In this document: piece after piece, positions 28,920-38,256 of the stretch
How positions within the stretch are numbered: the first letter of the stretch is position 1
Layout of the letters: each line of letters begins with the position of its first letter
Assembly: GCF_002287505.1 (NCBI RefSeq)
Contig: NZ_CP019688.1
Location: 978,673 to 1,042,672 of the forward strand
DNA length: 64,000 bases
Origin: Corynebacterium glaucum
GTDB lineage: Bacteria > Actinomycetota > Actinomycetes > Mycobacteriales > Mycobacteriaceae
Reading direction: 5' to 3'
Program-made: the position numbers and the translations under genes
The notes under the pieces: generated by a model
Told to the model about the DNA's origin: nothing
The model's database searches: none
The model's input: the letters and a program-made list of their open reading frames with translations, nothing else

Positions 28920-30992
28920 ATGAACATTTCCGAAAACGCCACCGGCGGCGAGAACGAGCCGGACGTGAACATGTCGGAAAATCAGGAAACCCCGCAGGAT
29001 GTCGTGGCCGAATCGGCCGCAGGTGAGGACACCAGGGATGCGGGAGATGCTGATGAGACCGGCGCTGCGGAGAAATTAGAAACCGCGGCCACCGAAACTG
29101 AAACTGAAGCAGCAGCTGAACCTGAGGCTGTGTACCCGTTCGCCGAGCTGGGCCTGCCCGAGCGCGTGGTGGACGCGGTGAAGCAAGTGGGCTTTGAGAA
29201 GCCGTCGCCGATTCAGGCACAGACGATTCCGCACCTGATGGAAGGCCGCGACGTGGTTGGCCTTGCGCAGACGGGTACGGGTAAGACGGCGGCGTTTGCG
29301 TTGCCGGTGCTCTCGCAAATCGACACCGGTGCGCGCCACCCGCAGGCGCTTGTGCTGGCGCCGACTCGTGAGCTGGCGCTGCAGGTGTCTGATTCTTTCC
29401 AGTCGTTTGCAGACCACCTGGGCGGGGTGTCGATCCTGCCGATCTACGGTGGCCAGGCGTACGGGATTCAGCTTTCTGGCCTGCGCCGCGGCGCGCAGGT
29501 GATCGTGGGTACGCCGGGCCGCGTGATCGACCACCTGGAGAAGGGCTCGCTGGACATTTCCAACCTGCGCTTCCTGGTGCTGGACGAGGCCGACGAGATG
29601 CTGAACATGGGCTTCCAGGAAGACGTGGAGCGCATCCTCGAGGACACGCCTGATGAGAAGCAGGTGGCGCTGTTCTCGGCGACGATGCCGAACGCGATCC
29701 GCCGCATCTCGCGCGACTACCTCAACGACCCGGTTGAGGTGACGGTGAAGAGCGAGACCCGCACCAACACCAACATCACGCAGCGTTACCTGTACACGGC
29801 GCACCGCAACAAGCTGGACGCGATCACGCGCATCCTTGAAGTCACCGACTTCGAGGCAATGATCGTGTTTGTGCGCACCAAGCACGAGACAGAAGAGGTT
29901 GCGGAGCAGCTGCGCGACCGCGGGTTCTCTGCCGCCGCGATCAACGGCGATATTCCGCAGGCGCAGCGTGAGCGCACAGTGGATCAGCTTCGCGACGGCC
30001 GGTTGGACATCTTGGTAGCTACCGACGTCGCCGCGCGTGGTTTGGATGTGGAGCGCATCAGCCACGTGCTGAACTACGACATTCCGAACGACACCGAGTC
30101 TTATGTGCACCGCATTGGCCGTACTGGTCGTGCTGGTCGTACTGGTGAGGCGATTCTGTTTGTCACCCCGCGTGAGCGTCGCATGCTGCGCTCTATTGAG
30201 CGCGTGACCAACGCGAAGATCGAAGAGATGGATCTGCCGACCGTCGATGAGGTCAACGAGGCGCGCAAGGGCAAGTTCATGGACTCGATTACGGGTTCAC
30301 TTGAGGCGTCCCAGCTGGACGTGTTCAAGCAGATGGTGCGCGATTACTCTGCGGCCAACAACGTGGCGATGGACGACATCGCAGCCGCGCTGGCGATCCA
30401 GGCGCAGTCCGGCGACGAGTTCTTCATGAAGGAGCCGCCGAAAGACAAGCGCGATCGACGCGACCGTGAGCGCGGCGGGCGTGGGCGTGACCGCTTCGAC
30501 CGCGAAGACCGTGGCGGGCGCAGACGTGACCGTGATGATCGCGGCGGACGCGGGCGTTTCGAGCACAGCGACAACGAGAACTTTGACACCTACCGCCTTG
30601 ACGTGGGCAAGCGCCAGCACGTGCGCCCGGGTGCCATTGTCGGTGCGATTGCCAACGAGGGTGGTTTGAGCGCGAAGGACTTCGGTCGCATCACCATCGG
30701 CAGCGACTTCACGCTGGTAGAGCTGCCGAAGGGCTTGGACAAGGGCGTGCTGAATCGCCTCGAAGACACCCGCATTTCCGGTCAGCTGATCAACATTCAG
30801 CGCGACCACGGTGCGCCGCCGCGCGATCGGGGCGGACGTGGACGCGGTGATCGTGGCGGGTTCCGCGGCGGACGCGACCGCGACGATCGTGGTGGCCGCG
30901 GCGGCTACAACCGCGACCGTGATCGTGACCGTGATCGCGGCGGCCGAGGCGGGGACCGCGGCGGCCGTGGTGGCCGCTGGGACCGCGACTAA
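28920..30992 (+). CDS. deaD: DEAD-box RNA helicase DeaD/CsdA type
   Basis: 690-aa RNA helicase, probably for ribosome assembly and cold or stress RNA remodelling. An acidic Glu/Thr/Ala-rich N-terminus (1-70) is followed by the Q motif FEKPSPIQ, motif I AQTGTGKT, motif II DEAD, SAT, and motif VI HRIGRTGRAGR. After the helicase core comes an RG/RD-rich linker, a DbpA-like RNA-binding domain (RPGAIVGAIANEGGLSAKDFG), and an RGG/DRD-rich basic tail. A second ATG at 28971 (MSENQE) is possible. The 265-bp upstream gap suggests a long leader. Confidence 0.94.
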   Translation: MNISENATGGENEPDVNMSENQETPQDVVAESAAGEDTRDAGDADETGAAEKLETAATETETEAAAEPEAVYPFAELGLPERVVDAVKQVGFEKPSPIQAQTIPHLMEGRDVVGLAQTGTGKTAAFALPVLSQIDTGARHPQALVLAPTRELALQVSDSFQSFADHLGGVSILPIYGGQAYGIQLSGLRRGAQVIVGTPGRVIDHLEKGSLDISNLRFLVLDEADEMLNMGFQEDVERILEDTPDEKQVALFSATMPNAIRRISRDYLNDPVEVTVKSETRTNTNITQRYLYTAHRNKLDAITRILEVTDFEAMIVFVRTKHETEEVAEQLRDRGFSAAAINGDIPQAQRERTVDQLRDGRLDILVATDVAARGLDVERISHVLNYDIPNDTESYVHRIGRTGRAGRTGEAILFVTPRERRMLRSIERVTNAKIEEMDLPTVDEVNEARKGKFMDSITGSLEASQLDVFKQMVRDYSAANNVAMDDIAAALAIQAQSGDEFFMKEPPKDKRDRRDRERGGRGRDRFDREDRGGRRRDRDDRGGRGRFEHSDNENFDTYRLDVGKRQHVRPGAIVGAIANEGGLSAKDFGRITIGSDFTLVELPKGLDKGVLNRLEDTRISGQLINIQRDHGAPPRDRGGRGRGDRGGFRGGRDRDDRGGRGGYNRDRDRDRDRGGRGGDRGGRGGRWDRD

Positions 30993-31308
30993 ATCGCCTA
31001 GCCCTCGGCTTGTAGACCTCAGCCGGGGGTTGTAGACCTCAAAATGTAGACCTCAGCGGCGGCTCGGTCACAACCGTCTCATGAGCCACAGCTGAACTGG
31101 GGTTTTCTGAGACGATTTTCTTGAGGGCTACATTTCGGCCCGCTGCTTAGCCAGGTAGCTCGGGTTCACTTGACGCGGGTACCGAAACTCGTGGGTGCGA
31201 AAACACAAACGCTCCCTTCCAACGCTTAGTGCGTAGGAGGGGAGCGTTTCTTGCGCCTGCTAGCCGATTCCGCGGGGCCGAATTTCCGCGGGGCGGAATC
31301 GCGGGGCG
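30993..31308. other. Intergenic region with short repeats and hairpins
   Basis: 316 bp without a supportable gene. TGTAGACCTCA occurs three times (31011, 31031, 31045). A strong hairpin at 31207-31249 and a second inverted repeat GATTCCGC/GCGGAATC near 31265-31300 with an internal TCCGCGGGG direct repeat lie toward the next gene. Confidence 0.7.
31204..31255. terminator. Hairpin terminator between deaD and convergent membrane protein gene
   Basis: Arms AAACGCTCCC (31207-31216) and GGGAGCGTTT (31240-31249), with further pairing of TCC/GGA and ACGC/GCGT inside. Followed by TTTCTTG. Works plausibly for both converging genes. Confidence 0.8.
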
Positions 31309-31875
31309 CTACTGGGTAGCGGTAGTAGCTGCGGTGGTGGCGACGGTCTCAGACGCGGTGGTCGCCGAAGTGGTCGAATCTGAAGATGCGCCTGCATCCG
31401 GGCTCGGCAGGAACATCAGGATCAGGGTGAGGAACCACATCAGGTTGAAAATGCCCGCGCCGGCAGCGGCCTTCGCCTTGGACTTCTCGAAGTTGCCGGT
31501 CCTGTCAGCCGGGTCGGCGTCGGCCGGATCGAGCGCGCCGAGGGAGCCCATCATCTTGCGCTGCTGCGGGATGACCATGAAGAACAGGATCGCCCAGGCG
31601 ATCACGGACAGGATGATTGCGGTGTGCAGCCAGTAGTTGCTGCTGTAGAGGTCCCAGTCAAACGCCATGACCACGCCGCCGAGCAGCGGCACGAGCGCGG
31701 AGAGCATGCCGTAGGTCTTGGTGATGCGGTGCAGCACCGATGCGCGACCGGTGGCCTCCTCGCCGCCGACGCGGGACTTATCCGCCTCGGCCGGGAACAT
31801 CGAAGTGGCAACAACGACCGGGCCGAGCAGGACAATCGCCGCCGCGACGTGGAGGAAGATGAAGATTGTGTTCAT
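31309..31875 (-). CDS. Four-helix membrane protein (DUF2269-like)
   Basis: 188 aa with four hydrophobic segments (FLHVAAAIVLLGPVVVATSM near the start; YGMLSALVPLLGGVVM; AIILSVIAWAILFFMVI; FNLMWFLTLILMFL). The N-terminal FLHVAAAIVLLG pattern recalls DUF2269 membrane proteins; assignment tentative. The C-terminus is a Ser/Thr/Ala-rich tail. ATG at 31875; the 33 bp to the next minus-strand gene holds TGTGACATCACTGTACG. Confidence 0.7.
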   Translation of the reverse strand: MNTIFIFLHVAAAIVLLGPVVVATSMFPAEADKSRVGGEEATGRASVLHRITKTYGMLSALVPLLGGVVMAFDWDLYSSNYWLHTAIILSVIAWAILFFMVIPQQRKMMGSLGALDPADADPADRTGNFEKSKAKAAAGAGIFNLMWFLTLILMFLPSPDAGASSDSTTSATTASETVATTAATTATQ

Positions 31876-31908
31876 GTGACATCACTGTACGTGACATGTG
31901 TGTGAACC

Positions 31909-32520
31909 TCAGAGTTCACGCGCCGAGACCAGCCCCCGCGCGCCTGAGCAGGACCGGCGCATGACTCGGTAGTCGTCGCGCGTGAGTGGCAGTCCGTATT
32001 TCTCCGCCACCGCGCCGAGTCTGCGCGAATAGGCACAGTGTGCCCGCCAGGCCGGAGGCATCCACTCGGCGGGAAGCATGTCGGACTTCGCCTGATTCGC
32101 CTTCGATGAGGTCACAATTAGGTTCAGCGGATCGTTGGCAAACGCCACTCGCTTTTCTTGGTTCCACGAGTGCGCGCCCATGTCCCATGCGGCGCTGAGC
32201 GGGTAGAGGTGGTCCAGCTCAACATCGGTGGGCAGCAGCGGATCGCCGGTATAGGGATCCGAGATCGGGGCGGCGTCCCAGTGTGCGTAGGGCATATCGC
32301 ACTGGGCGCTCCAGGCGTCGGCCAACGCGAGTTCGCGCGAGGTGCATTGCGTACCAGCGACTGACACCCACGTGCCAAAATGCGCCTCCCGGTCGTAGCC
32401 GGTCACGGTGAAGCGAGTGGGTTGCAAGGGGGCGTCGATAAGCAAAAGCCCCAAGGGGAATGGGGCGATGGCAACTGTGGCGACCGTGAGCACCGCGAGG
32501 TAGAGGCGGAACCAATCCAT
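31909..32520 (-). CDS. Secreted HNH-type nuclease (DUF1524 family)
   Basis: 203 aa. An N-terminal hydrophobic segment (YLAVLTVATVAIAPFPLGLL) is a signal peptide or anchor. The DUF1524/GmrSD-C nuclease core follows: ELDHLYPLSAAWDMGA holds the catalytic His after Asp, and NDPLNLIVTSSKANQAKSDMLP carries the conserved Asn/Lys. It should cut nucleic acid outside the cytoplasm, perhaps for nutrient use or competition. Start is ATG at 32520. Four Cys suggest disulfides. Confidence 0.85.
   Translation of the reverse strand: MDWFRLYLAVLTVATVAIAPFPLGLLLIDAPLQPTRFTVTGYDREAHFGTWVSVAGTQCTSRELALADAWSAQCDMPYAHWDAAPISDPYTGDPLLPTDVELDHLYPLSAAWDMGAHSWNQEKRVAFANDPLNLIVTSSKANQAKSDMLPAEWMPPAWRAHCAYSRRLGAVAEKYGLPLTRDDYRVMRRSCSGARGLVSAREL
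32434..32443 (+). repeat. GTCGATAAGC decamer, copy 6 (extended)
   Basis: Exact copy followed by AAAAGCCCCAAGG, inside the 5' coding part of the secreted nuclease. Confidence 0.8.
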
Positions 32521-32563
32521 GCAGATTTGACTCCGAAAGCGAGGTGCGGGTTCCGTCGTTGAG

Positions 32564-34117
32564 CTATGACTTTGCGGCCTGCTTCATCGACTGCTCGAAC
32601 GTCGCCTCCGGGTGTGCCATGGCGTAGTCGGTGACGGCTACAGCGCGGTCAAACTCGGCCTCGACCCCCGGCTTCGGCTTCGTCATCAGCGAGACCGCCA
32701 CCATCGCGATGGTGGCCAGGATGAAGCCCGGCACGAGCTCGTAGATGATGTCGCCGTAGAAGGTGCCCCAGATAAAGACGGTCACGGCTCCGACGATCAT
32801 GCCGGTGATGGCACCGGGGGCGGTGAGGCGCCGCCAGTAAAGTGCGGCAAGTACCACCGGGCCGAAGGCCGCACCGAACCCTGCCCACGCGAAGCCGACC
32901 AGGCCCAGGATGGTGTCAGACGGGTTGAAGGCCATGAGCATGGCCACCACCGCAACGACCACGACCATGGTGCGCGAGAGCACCAGCAGGGTGGTCTGGC
33001 TCGGGGTCTTGTTGAAGATGCGGTAGAGGTCCTCAATCAGCGCCGTCGAGGTGATCAGCAGCTGCGACGACATAGTGGACATGATCGCGGCCAGCACGGC
33101 GGTGAGGATGATGCCGGCGATCAGCGGGTGGAACAGCAGGCGCGACAGGTCGAGGAAGATGGTTTCAAAGCCGGTTTGGTCGGTCACGCTCGCCTGCGTG
33201 GTGCCGAAGTACACGGTGGACACCAGCGCGGTAAAGATCCCGCCAAGGTAGCAAATCGCCACCCAGATCATTCCGGTGCGGCGGCCAGCTTTCGCCTCGG
33301 CGGGGGAGCGCAGCGCCATGAAACGGGTGACAATGTGAGGCTGACCGAAGTAGCCCAGACCCCACGCCAGGTTGCCGATGATGGTGGCCACCGACACCCC
33401 AGCGACCATGTTGAAGTAGGACGGGTTGCCCTCCGGCCACGGTCCGTACGGGTTCGAGGTGGCGTAGGAGAACAGCGAGCCGGGGTCGTCGACCGCGAAG
33501 AGCGCCATCACGGGCACGATGATCAGCGCGAGGAACATCAGCGCACCTTGCACCACGTCGGTATAGGACACAGCGAGGAACCCGCCGATGAAGGTGTAGA
33601 GCACTGTGATCGAGCCGACGATGAGCATGCCGGTCAGGTAGTCGCCGCCGAAGGTGGATTCGTAGTAGCGCCCGCCGGAGACCATGCCGGAGGAGACGTA
33701 GAAGGTGAAGAAGAAGATGATGATCACCGCGGCTGCTACGCGCAGCACACGCGAGGTGTCGTGGGTGCGGTTTTCAAAGAAGCTCGGCAGCGTAATCGAG
33801 TCGTTGGCCACCTCGGTGTACGCGCGCAGGCGCGGGGCGACCAATTTCCAGTTCGCCCAGGTGCCGATGAACAGGCCGACAACAATCCACAGCTCGCTCA
33901 TGCCGGAGACGAACAGCGCGCCGGGCAGACCCATCAGCAGCCAGCCGGACATGTCCGAGGCGCCGGCAGACAACCCGGCCACCATGGGGTGCAGGCCGCG
34001 GTCGGCCAACACGTAATCGTCGTACTTCTTCGTTTGCAACCAGGAGTAGAACCCGATTGCGACCATGACGCCGAAGTACAGCACAATGGCCAGCACGAGC
34101 CAAAAGTTCTCGGACAT
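32564..34117 (-). CDS. putP: Sodium/proline symporter PutP
   Basis: 517-aa sodium:solute symporter with 12-13 helices. Motifs match PutP: DYVLADRGLHPMVAGLSAGASDMSGWLLMG (helix 2 Na/proline site, with ASDMSGW) and GYFGQPHIVTRFMAL. It imports proline with Na+ as nutrient or osmolyte. AAGGAGGAAAAG precedes the ATG. Single gene, divergent from the SNF2 helicase operon. Confidence 0.93.
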   Translation of the reverse strand: MSENFWLVLAIVLYFGVMVAIGFYSWLQTKKYDDYVLADRGLHPMVAGLSAGASDMSGWLLMGLPGALFVSGMSELWIVVGLFIGTWANWKLVAPRLRAYTEVANDSITLPSFFENRTHDTSRVLRVAAAVIIIFFFTFYVSSGMVSGGRYYESTFGGDYLTGMLIVGSITVLYTFIGGFLAVSYTDVVQGALMFLALIIVPVMALFAVDDPGSLFSYATSNPYGPWPEGNPSYFNMVAGVSVATIIGNLAWGLGYFGQPHIVTRFMALRSPAEAKAGRRTGMIWVAICYLGGIFTALVSTVYFGTTQASVTDQTGFETIFLDLSRLLFHPLIAGIILTAVLAAIMSTMSSQLLITSTALIEDLYRIFNKTPSQTTLLVLSRTMVVVVAVVAMLMAFNPSDTILGLVGFAWAGFGAAFGPVVLAALYWRRLTAPGAITGMIVGAVTVFIWGTFYGDIIYELVPGFILATIAMVAVSLMTKPKPGVEAEFDRAVAVTDYAMAHPEATFEQSMKQAAKS

Positions 34118-34249
34118 CTTTTCCTCCTTCTACTTGCTTCTACTTGCGCAGATATCCATCTGGCCACACTGTAAACTACGCGCTGGCTGTGAACGTGCGT
34201 TTGGACTTTGAACACGATCATGTCGGGGGTGGGTGGTATAAGGAGGGGT

Positions 34250-37200
34250 ATGCATAATTACCTGCTGCACGGCCTCTGGTTGCCAGAGTCCGGCCTCAAC
34301 CTGTGGGTTGAGCAGGTCGAAGGCCACCGGATTCTCACATTGGAGAAGGTTCCGGAGGGGACCTTTCCACCGGTCGTCCATTCGCTTATCGACGGCTCAC
34401 GTTTCCGCCACCGCAGCCGCATCACGCTCCAGACTCCGAAAGGGAAATCGGTGCAACTCACCGCGCCCACGGCGGCGCTCGCACCGGACGAAACAGTGCA
34501 ATTCCTTTCGTCGCTCGCGTCCATCGACGCGCCCATCCCGGCGGCGACCCAGGAGCAGCGCGACGCGATCGCGCCGGATTTGAAGTGGCTGCTGCGGATG
34601 TTCCAAGGCCTTGGCCGGTTCGTTAAGGCGGGACGTGTGACCATTCACGTGCCGATGCGGGACCACCAGTGGTACGCGCAGTGGCAGCTGGGCACCGGGG
34701 TAGAAGAGCGCGGCTGGCTCGCTGAAATGACCGCCGCCGCGCCCGGCGTGCTCGTGGCCAACAACCCGGGCTTGAGCGAGGACATGGCCAAGACGCTGGT
34801 TCACTGGATCACCTCCTATCGCCTCCGAAACGCCGGCGCGGCCGATACCTCGCGGCCCTACGGGCGCCACGACTTCATCAACTCGCTGGTCAACGGAGAA
34901 CCGCTGCGCCGCGGCAACGCCTCGCTGTCGCGCCGGGTGGCGGATTGGAACGGCTCCATCACCGCGGTGAACCTGCAACTGGTCTTTATCGCCGACGAGC
35001 CCGCCGACCCCGAAGCGTCGGCTGACCAGGATGGCAGCGACGCCCCGGTCGACGAAGACGCGGCGATCTGGCCCGTGCGCGTCAACGTCCGCTCCGGTTC
35101 CGACGCCCCGCGCCCGGTGCGCCAGCACGACTACGACGGCCAGACGGCGCAGAAGCTGCGCGAGGAGCTGTTCCGCGCCATCAACGCGACTTCGCTTGCC
35201 GACCCCTCGCGACACCCGCGCCCAAGCTCCGTGCCCCGCCCGTTCGATGAAGGTGACTGGGACCTGTACCTCACCACCGAAGAGATCGTGCGCTTCGCCG
35301 ACACCGAGGCTGCCCGCCTGCGCAGCGCCGGTTTCGCGGTGATGCTGCCGCGCGCCTGGTCGCACGCCGAAACCACCGCGAAGCTGGCCGTCGCCGAGCA
35401 CTCCAACCCGTACGACTCCTCGACCGTCACGCACCTCGGTTTCGGCACGCTACTGGAGTACAACTGGCGCCTCTCCGTCGGCGACATCGAGCTCACCGAC
35501 GCCGAGATGGAGCAGTTGGTCAACTCCAAGACGGGCCTGGTCAAGCTACGCGACGAGTGGGTGCTCGCCGACACCACGCAGCTCGCCCGCACGCGCAAAT
35601 ACATGCAGAAACTCCAGGAGAAGTCGCTGGAGACAGCCAAGCGCGACGTTGAGGCGGCCGAATCGCGCGCCGCGCTCGCCGAAGCCGCCGGCAGCGATGA
35701 CGCCCCAGTGCTCGCAGCCAAGGCCAAGGAGTTGCGCGAGGCATATGAGCAATTGCTTGACGACGAACTGGCGGGCGCCGCAGGTGTTACCGGCGCCGTC
35801 ACGGCAGACGAGCTGCGCCAGCTTGCCCTGGAATCTGAAACGACCGATGCCGCCCCCATCGAGTTCACGGGTTCCACGTGGTTCACCTCGCTGGTCGGCG
35901 GCACCGACCGGCCGGCCCCGGAACGTGTGGACATTCCGAACACGGTGCAGGCGGATCTGCGCGAGTACCAGCGCCGCGGCGTGGACTGGCTGTTTTTCAT
36001 GTCCCGCAACAACCTCGGCGCGGTGCTCGCCGATGACATGGGCCTGGGCAAGACGCTGCAGCTGCTCACCCTGCTGGCCGTCGAGGCGGAGCAGGGTGTG
36101 CGCACCGGCCCGACTTTGGTGGTTGCGCCGACCTCGGTGGTGGGTAACTGGGCGCGCGAGGCCGGCCGGTTCACCCCGGGTATGCAGGTCGTCGTGCACC
36201 ACGGCCCAGGCCGCCTGCACGGGTTCGAGCTCATGCAGTCCTGCGAGGAGGCGGATCTGGTGGTCACGTCCTACGGCATCATCAACCGCGACCATAAAGA
36301 CTTAGCCCACGTGCGCTGGGACCATGTGGTGCTGGATGAGGCGCAGGCGATTAAGAACGTTGGTACGCAGTCGTCGAAAAGCGTGCGAGCCTTGCCGGCC
36401 CGCCACCGCATTGCGCTGACCGGCACCCCGATTGAGAACAAGCTGTCTGAGCTGCGCAGCCTGCTGGACTTTGTGAACCCGGGGATGCTGGGCACGCAGG
36501 CGTTTTTCCGCAACCACTTTGCCAAGGCGATTGAGCGCGGCGGCCAGGATGCGTTGGCGGTGGAGATGAGTGAGCGCCTGCAGCGTCTCACCTCGCCATT
36601 TATTCTGCGCAGGTTGAAGTCGGATCCGGCGATTATCGACGATTTGCCGGACAAGGCCGAGCACGTCGTCGCCGTCGACATGACGCCGGAGCAGGCGGCG
36701 CTCTACACCGCGCTGGTGAAGGAGACCGAGGGCGAGCTGGAGCGCCGCCAAGGCATGGCGCGCAAGGGGCTGATTTTGGCGATGATCACGCGCATCAAGC
36801 AGGTGTGCAACCACCCCGCGCACTTTCTCGGCGATGCGTCGCCGGTGACCGTCAACGGCGTGCACCGTTCCGGCAAGGTGGAAAAGCTCGTAGAGATCCT
36901 CGACCAGGCGATTGCGACGGAGCGCCGCGTGCTCATCTTCACGCAGTACAAGGCGTTCGGCGACATTTTGCAGCCGTACCTGAGCCAACGCTACGGCGAG
37001 CAGATCCCGTTCCTGCACGGCGGGGTGGGCAAATCCGCGCGCGATGCGATGGTGGAGCGCTTCCAGCGTGACGACGGCCCGCCCGCGATGCTGCTCAGCC
37101 TCAAAGCCGGGGGCACCGGGTTGAACCTCACCGCGGCATCGATCGTGGTGCATATGGACCGCTGGTGGAACCCGGCGGTGGAAAATCAGGCAACGGATCG

Positions 37201-37402
37201 CGCGTTCCGCATCGGCCAGGACAAAGACGTCACGGTGTACAAGATGATCACCCGCGGCACGATGGAGGAGCGCATTCAGGATGTGCTCGACGGCAAGATG
37301 CACCTTGCCGGCACCGTTGTCGGCGAGGGCGAAGGGTGGATCACCGAGCTGGACAAGGAAGATCTCGCGCGTTTGATCAGTTACAGGGGGCAGGATGAGT
37401 AG
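34250..37402 (+). CDS. SNF2/Swi2-type DEAD/DEAH helicase
   Basis: 1050-aa DNA-translocating ATPase. The N-terminal half (about 560 residues) is specific to bacterial SNF2 proteins, with an Ala/Glu coiled segment around 455-520. The motor has LADDMGLGKT near residue 590, the DEAQ box, LTGTPIENKLSEL, LSLKAGGTGLNLT and DRAFRIGQDKDV. AAGGAGGGG supports the ATG at 34250. First of four co-oriented genes: the next overlaps by 8 bp and encodes a SWIM protein, the usual partner of this helicase type. Likely role in DNA repair or nucleoprotein remodelling. Confidence 0.93.
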   Translation: MHNYLLHGLWLPESGLNLWVEQVEGHRILTLEKVPEGTFPPVVHSLIDGSRFRHRSRITLQTPKGKSVQLTAPTAALAPDETVQFLSSLASIDAPIPAATQEQRDAIAPDLKWLLRMFQGLGRFVKAGRVTIHVPMRDHQWYAQWQLGTGVEERGWLAEMTAAAPGVLVANNPGLSEDMAKTLVHWITSYRLRNAGAADTSRPYGRHDFINSLVNGEPLRRGNASLSRRVADWNGSITAVNLQLVFIADEPADPEASADQDGSDAPVDEDAAIWPVRVNVRSGSDAPRPVRQHDYDGQTAQKLREELFRAINATSLADPSRHPRPSSVPRPFDEGDWDLYLTTEEIVRFADTEAARLRSAGFAVMLPRAWSHAETTAKLAVAEHSNPYDSSTVTHLGFGTLLEYNWRLSVGDIELTDAEMEQLVNSKTGLVKLRDEWVLADTTQLARTRKYMQKLQEKSLETAKRDVEAAESRAALAEAAGSDDAPVLAAKAKELREAYEQLLDDELAGAAGVTGAVTADELRQLALESETTDAAPIEFTGSTWFTSLVGGTDRPAPERVDIPNTVQADLREYQRRGVDWLFFMSRNNLGAVLADDMGLGKTLQLLTLLAVEAEQGVRTGPTLVVAPTSVVGNWAREAGRFTPGMQVVVHHGPGRLHGFELMQSCEEADLVVTSYGIINRDHKDLAHVRWDHVVLDEAQAIKNVGTQSSKSVRALPARHRIALTGTPIENKLSELRSLLDFVNPGMLGTQAFFRNHFAKAIERGGQDALAVEMSERLQRLTSPFILRRLKSDPAIIDDLPDKAEHVVAVDMTPEQAALYTALVKETEGELERRQGMARKGLILAMITRIKQVCNHPAHFLGDASPVTVNGVHRSGKVEKLVEILDQAIATERRVLIFTQYKAFGDILQPYLSQRYGEQIPFLHGGVGKSARDAMVERFQRDDGPPAMLLSLKAGGTGLNLTAASIVVHMDRWWNPAVENQATDRAFRIGQDKDVTVYKMITRGTMEERIQDVLDGKMHLAGTVVGEGEGWITELDKEDLARLISYRGQDE
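34384..34393 (-). repeat. GTCGATAAGC decamer, copy 7
   Basis: Exact copy on the minus strand inside the SNF2 helicase gene. Confidence 0.8.
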
Positions 37403-38219
37403 CCAGCGACCAAAACGCCCCAGCGAAGACAACGTCATCTACGCCAACTTCGGCGCGCGCAAGCGCGTGGCCACCGCCGCAGAGACCGGCGGGCCGCAGA
37501 CGGTGCCGCCGACGGTGAGCAAGTCCCAGGCCGCGATGCGGGTGCTCAACGCCGCGGTGCGCCGCACCGATATCGGCCGCGCCAAGCGGGGCCACCAGTA
37601 TGCGCAGCAGCGCCACGTCACCGACTTGCGGGTGCGCCCCGGCGGGATGGAAGCCTCGGTGGTGGGCAGCCAGAACGAGCCGTTCTACACCGGGTTCACC
37701 CTGCCCATGCGCACGCCGCAGGAACTGCGCCGCGCGATGAGCGAGATGGCGCGCAGCGCCAGCGCCAGCAAGCGGGCCCGGGCCGGCGAATTCCCCGACT
37801 CCGTGCTCGATGTGCTGCTCGCGGCCACGCCGGAAGAGTTCAAGTTCTTCTGCGACTGCCCGGACAGCGCCGACGTGTGCAAGCACGCCGTGGCGCTCGC
37901 GGAGGAGGCGGCCAAGCAGATCGACGCCGACCCGGGCACCGTGTTCGCGATCCGGAGCCTGTCCATGGCGGTGTTCGAGGACTCTGTGCGCGACTCGGCG
38001 CACACCACCGCGCAGGAAAACGCGAGCGCGGGTTCGGAGTACTTCTGGTCCGGGCGCGAACTGCCGGCGCTGCCCACGCCGAAGATCGCCCCGATGATCG
38101 ATGATTCAGACTCGGACCTGCTGCGCCACGCGATGGAAACCGTGTCGTTCACCAACATCGACCTCTTACACGCCGTCTCCGACATCGAAGACCTCTACGA
38201 CATGCTGGTCGAGGAATAG
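37395..38219 (+). CDS. SWIM zinc-finger protein
   Basis: 274 aa with one SWIM motif: C153-x-C155-x6-C162-x-H164 (CDCPDSADVCKH). SWIM domains bind DNA or protein and commonly accompany SNF2 helicases. The ATG lies 8 bp inside the helicase gene, so the two are coupled. The N-terminal part (VIYANFGARKRVA) is basic. Probable accessory subunit of the helicase. Confidence 0.88.
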   Translation: MSSQRPKRPSEDNVIYANFGARKRVATAAETGGPQTVPPTVSKSQAAMRVLNAAVRRTDIGRAKRGHQYAQQRHVTDLRVRPGGMEASVVGSQNEPFYTGFTLPMRTPQELRRAMSEMARSASASKRARAGEFPDSVLDVLLAATPEEFKFFCDCPDSADVCKHAVALAEEAAKQIDADPGTVFAIRSLSMAVFEDSVRDSAHTTAQENASAGSEYFWSGRELPALPTPKIAPMIDDSDSDLLRHAMETVSFTNIDLLHAVSDIEDLYDMLVEE

Positions 38220-38256
38220 ACCAGGAATAGGCGAGGAGTACACCAAGGAGCACACC

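Noticed and set aside
32612..34174. 520-codon plus frame opposite putP
   Set aside because: Antisense shadow rich in His, Gly and Glu; putP is clear on the other strand.
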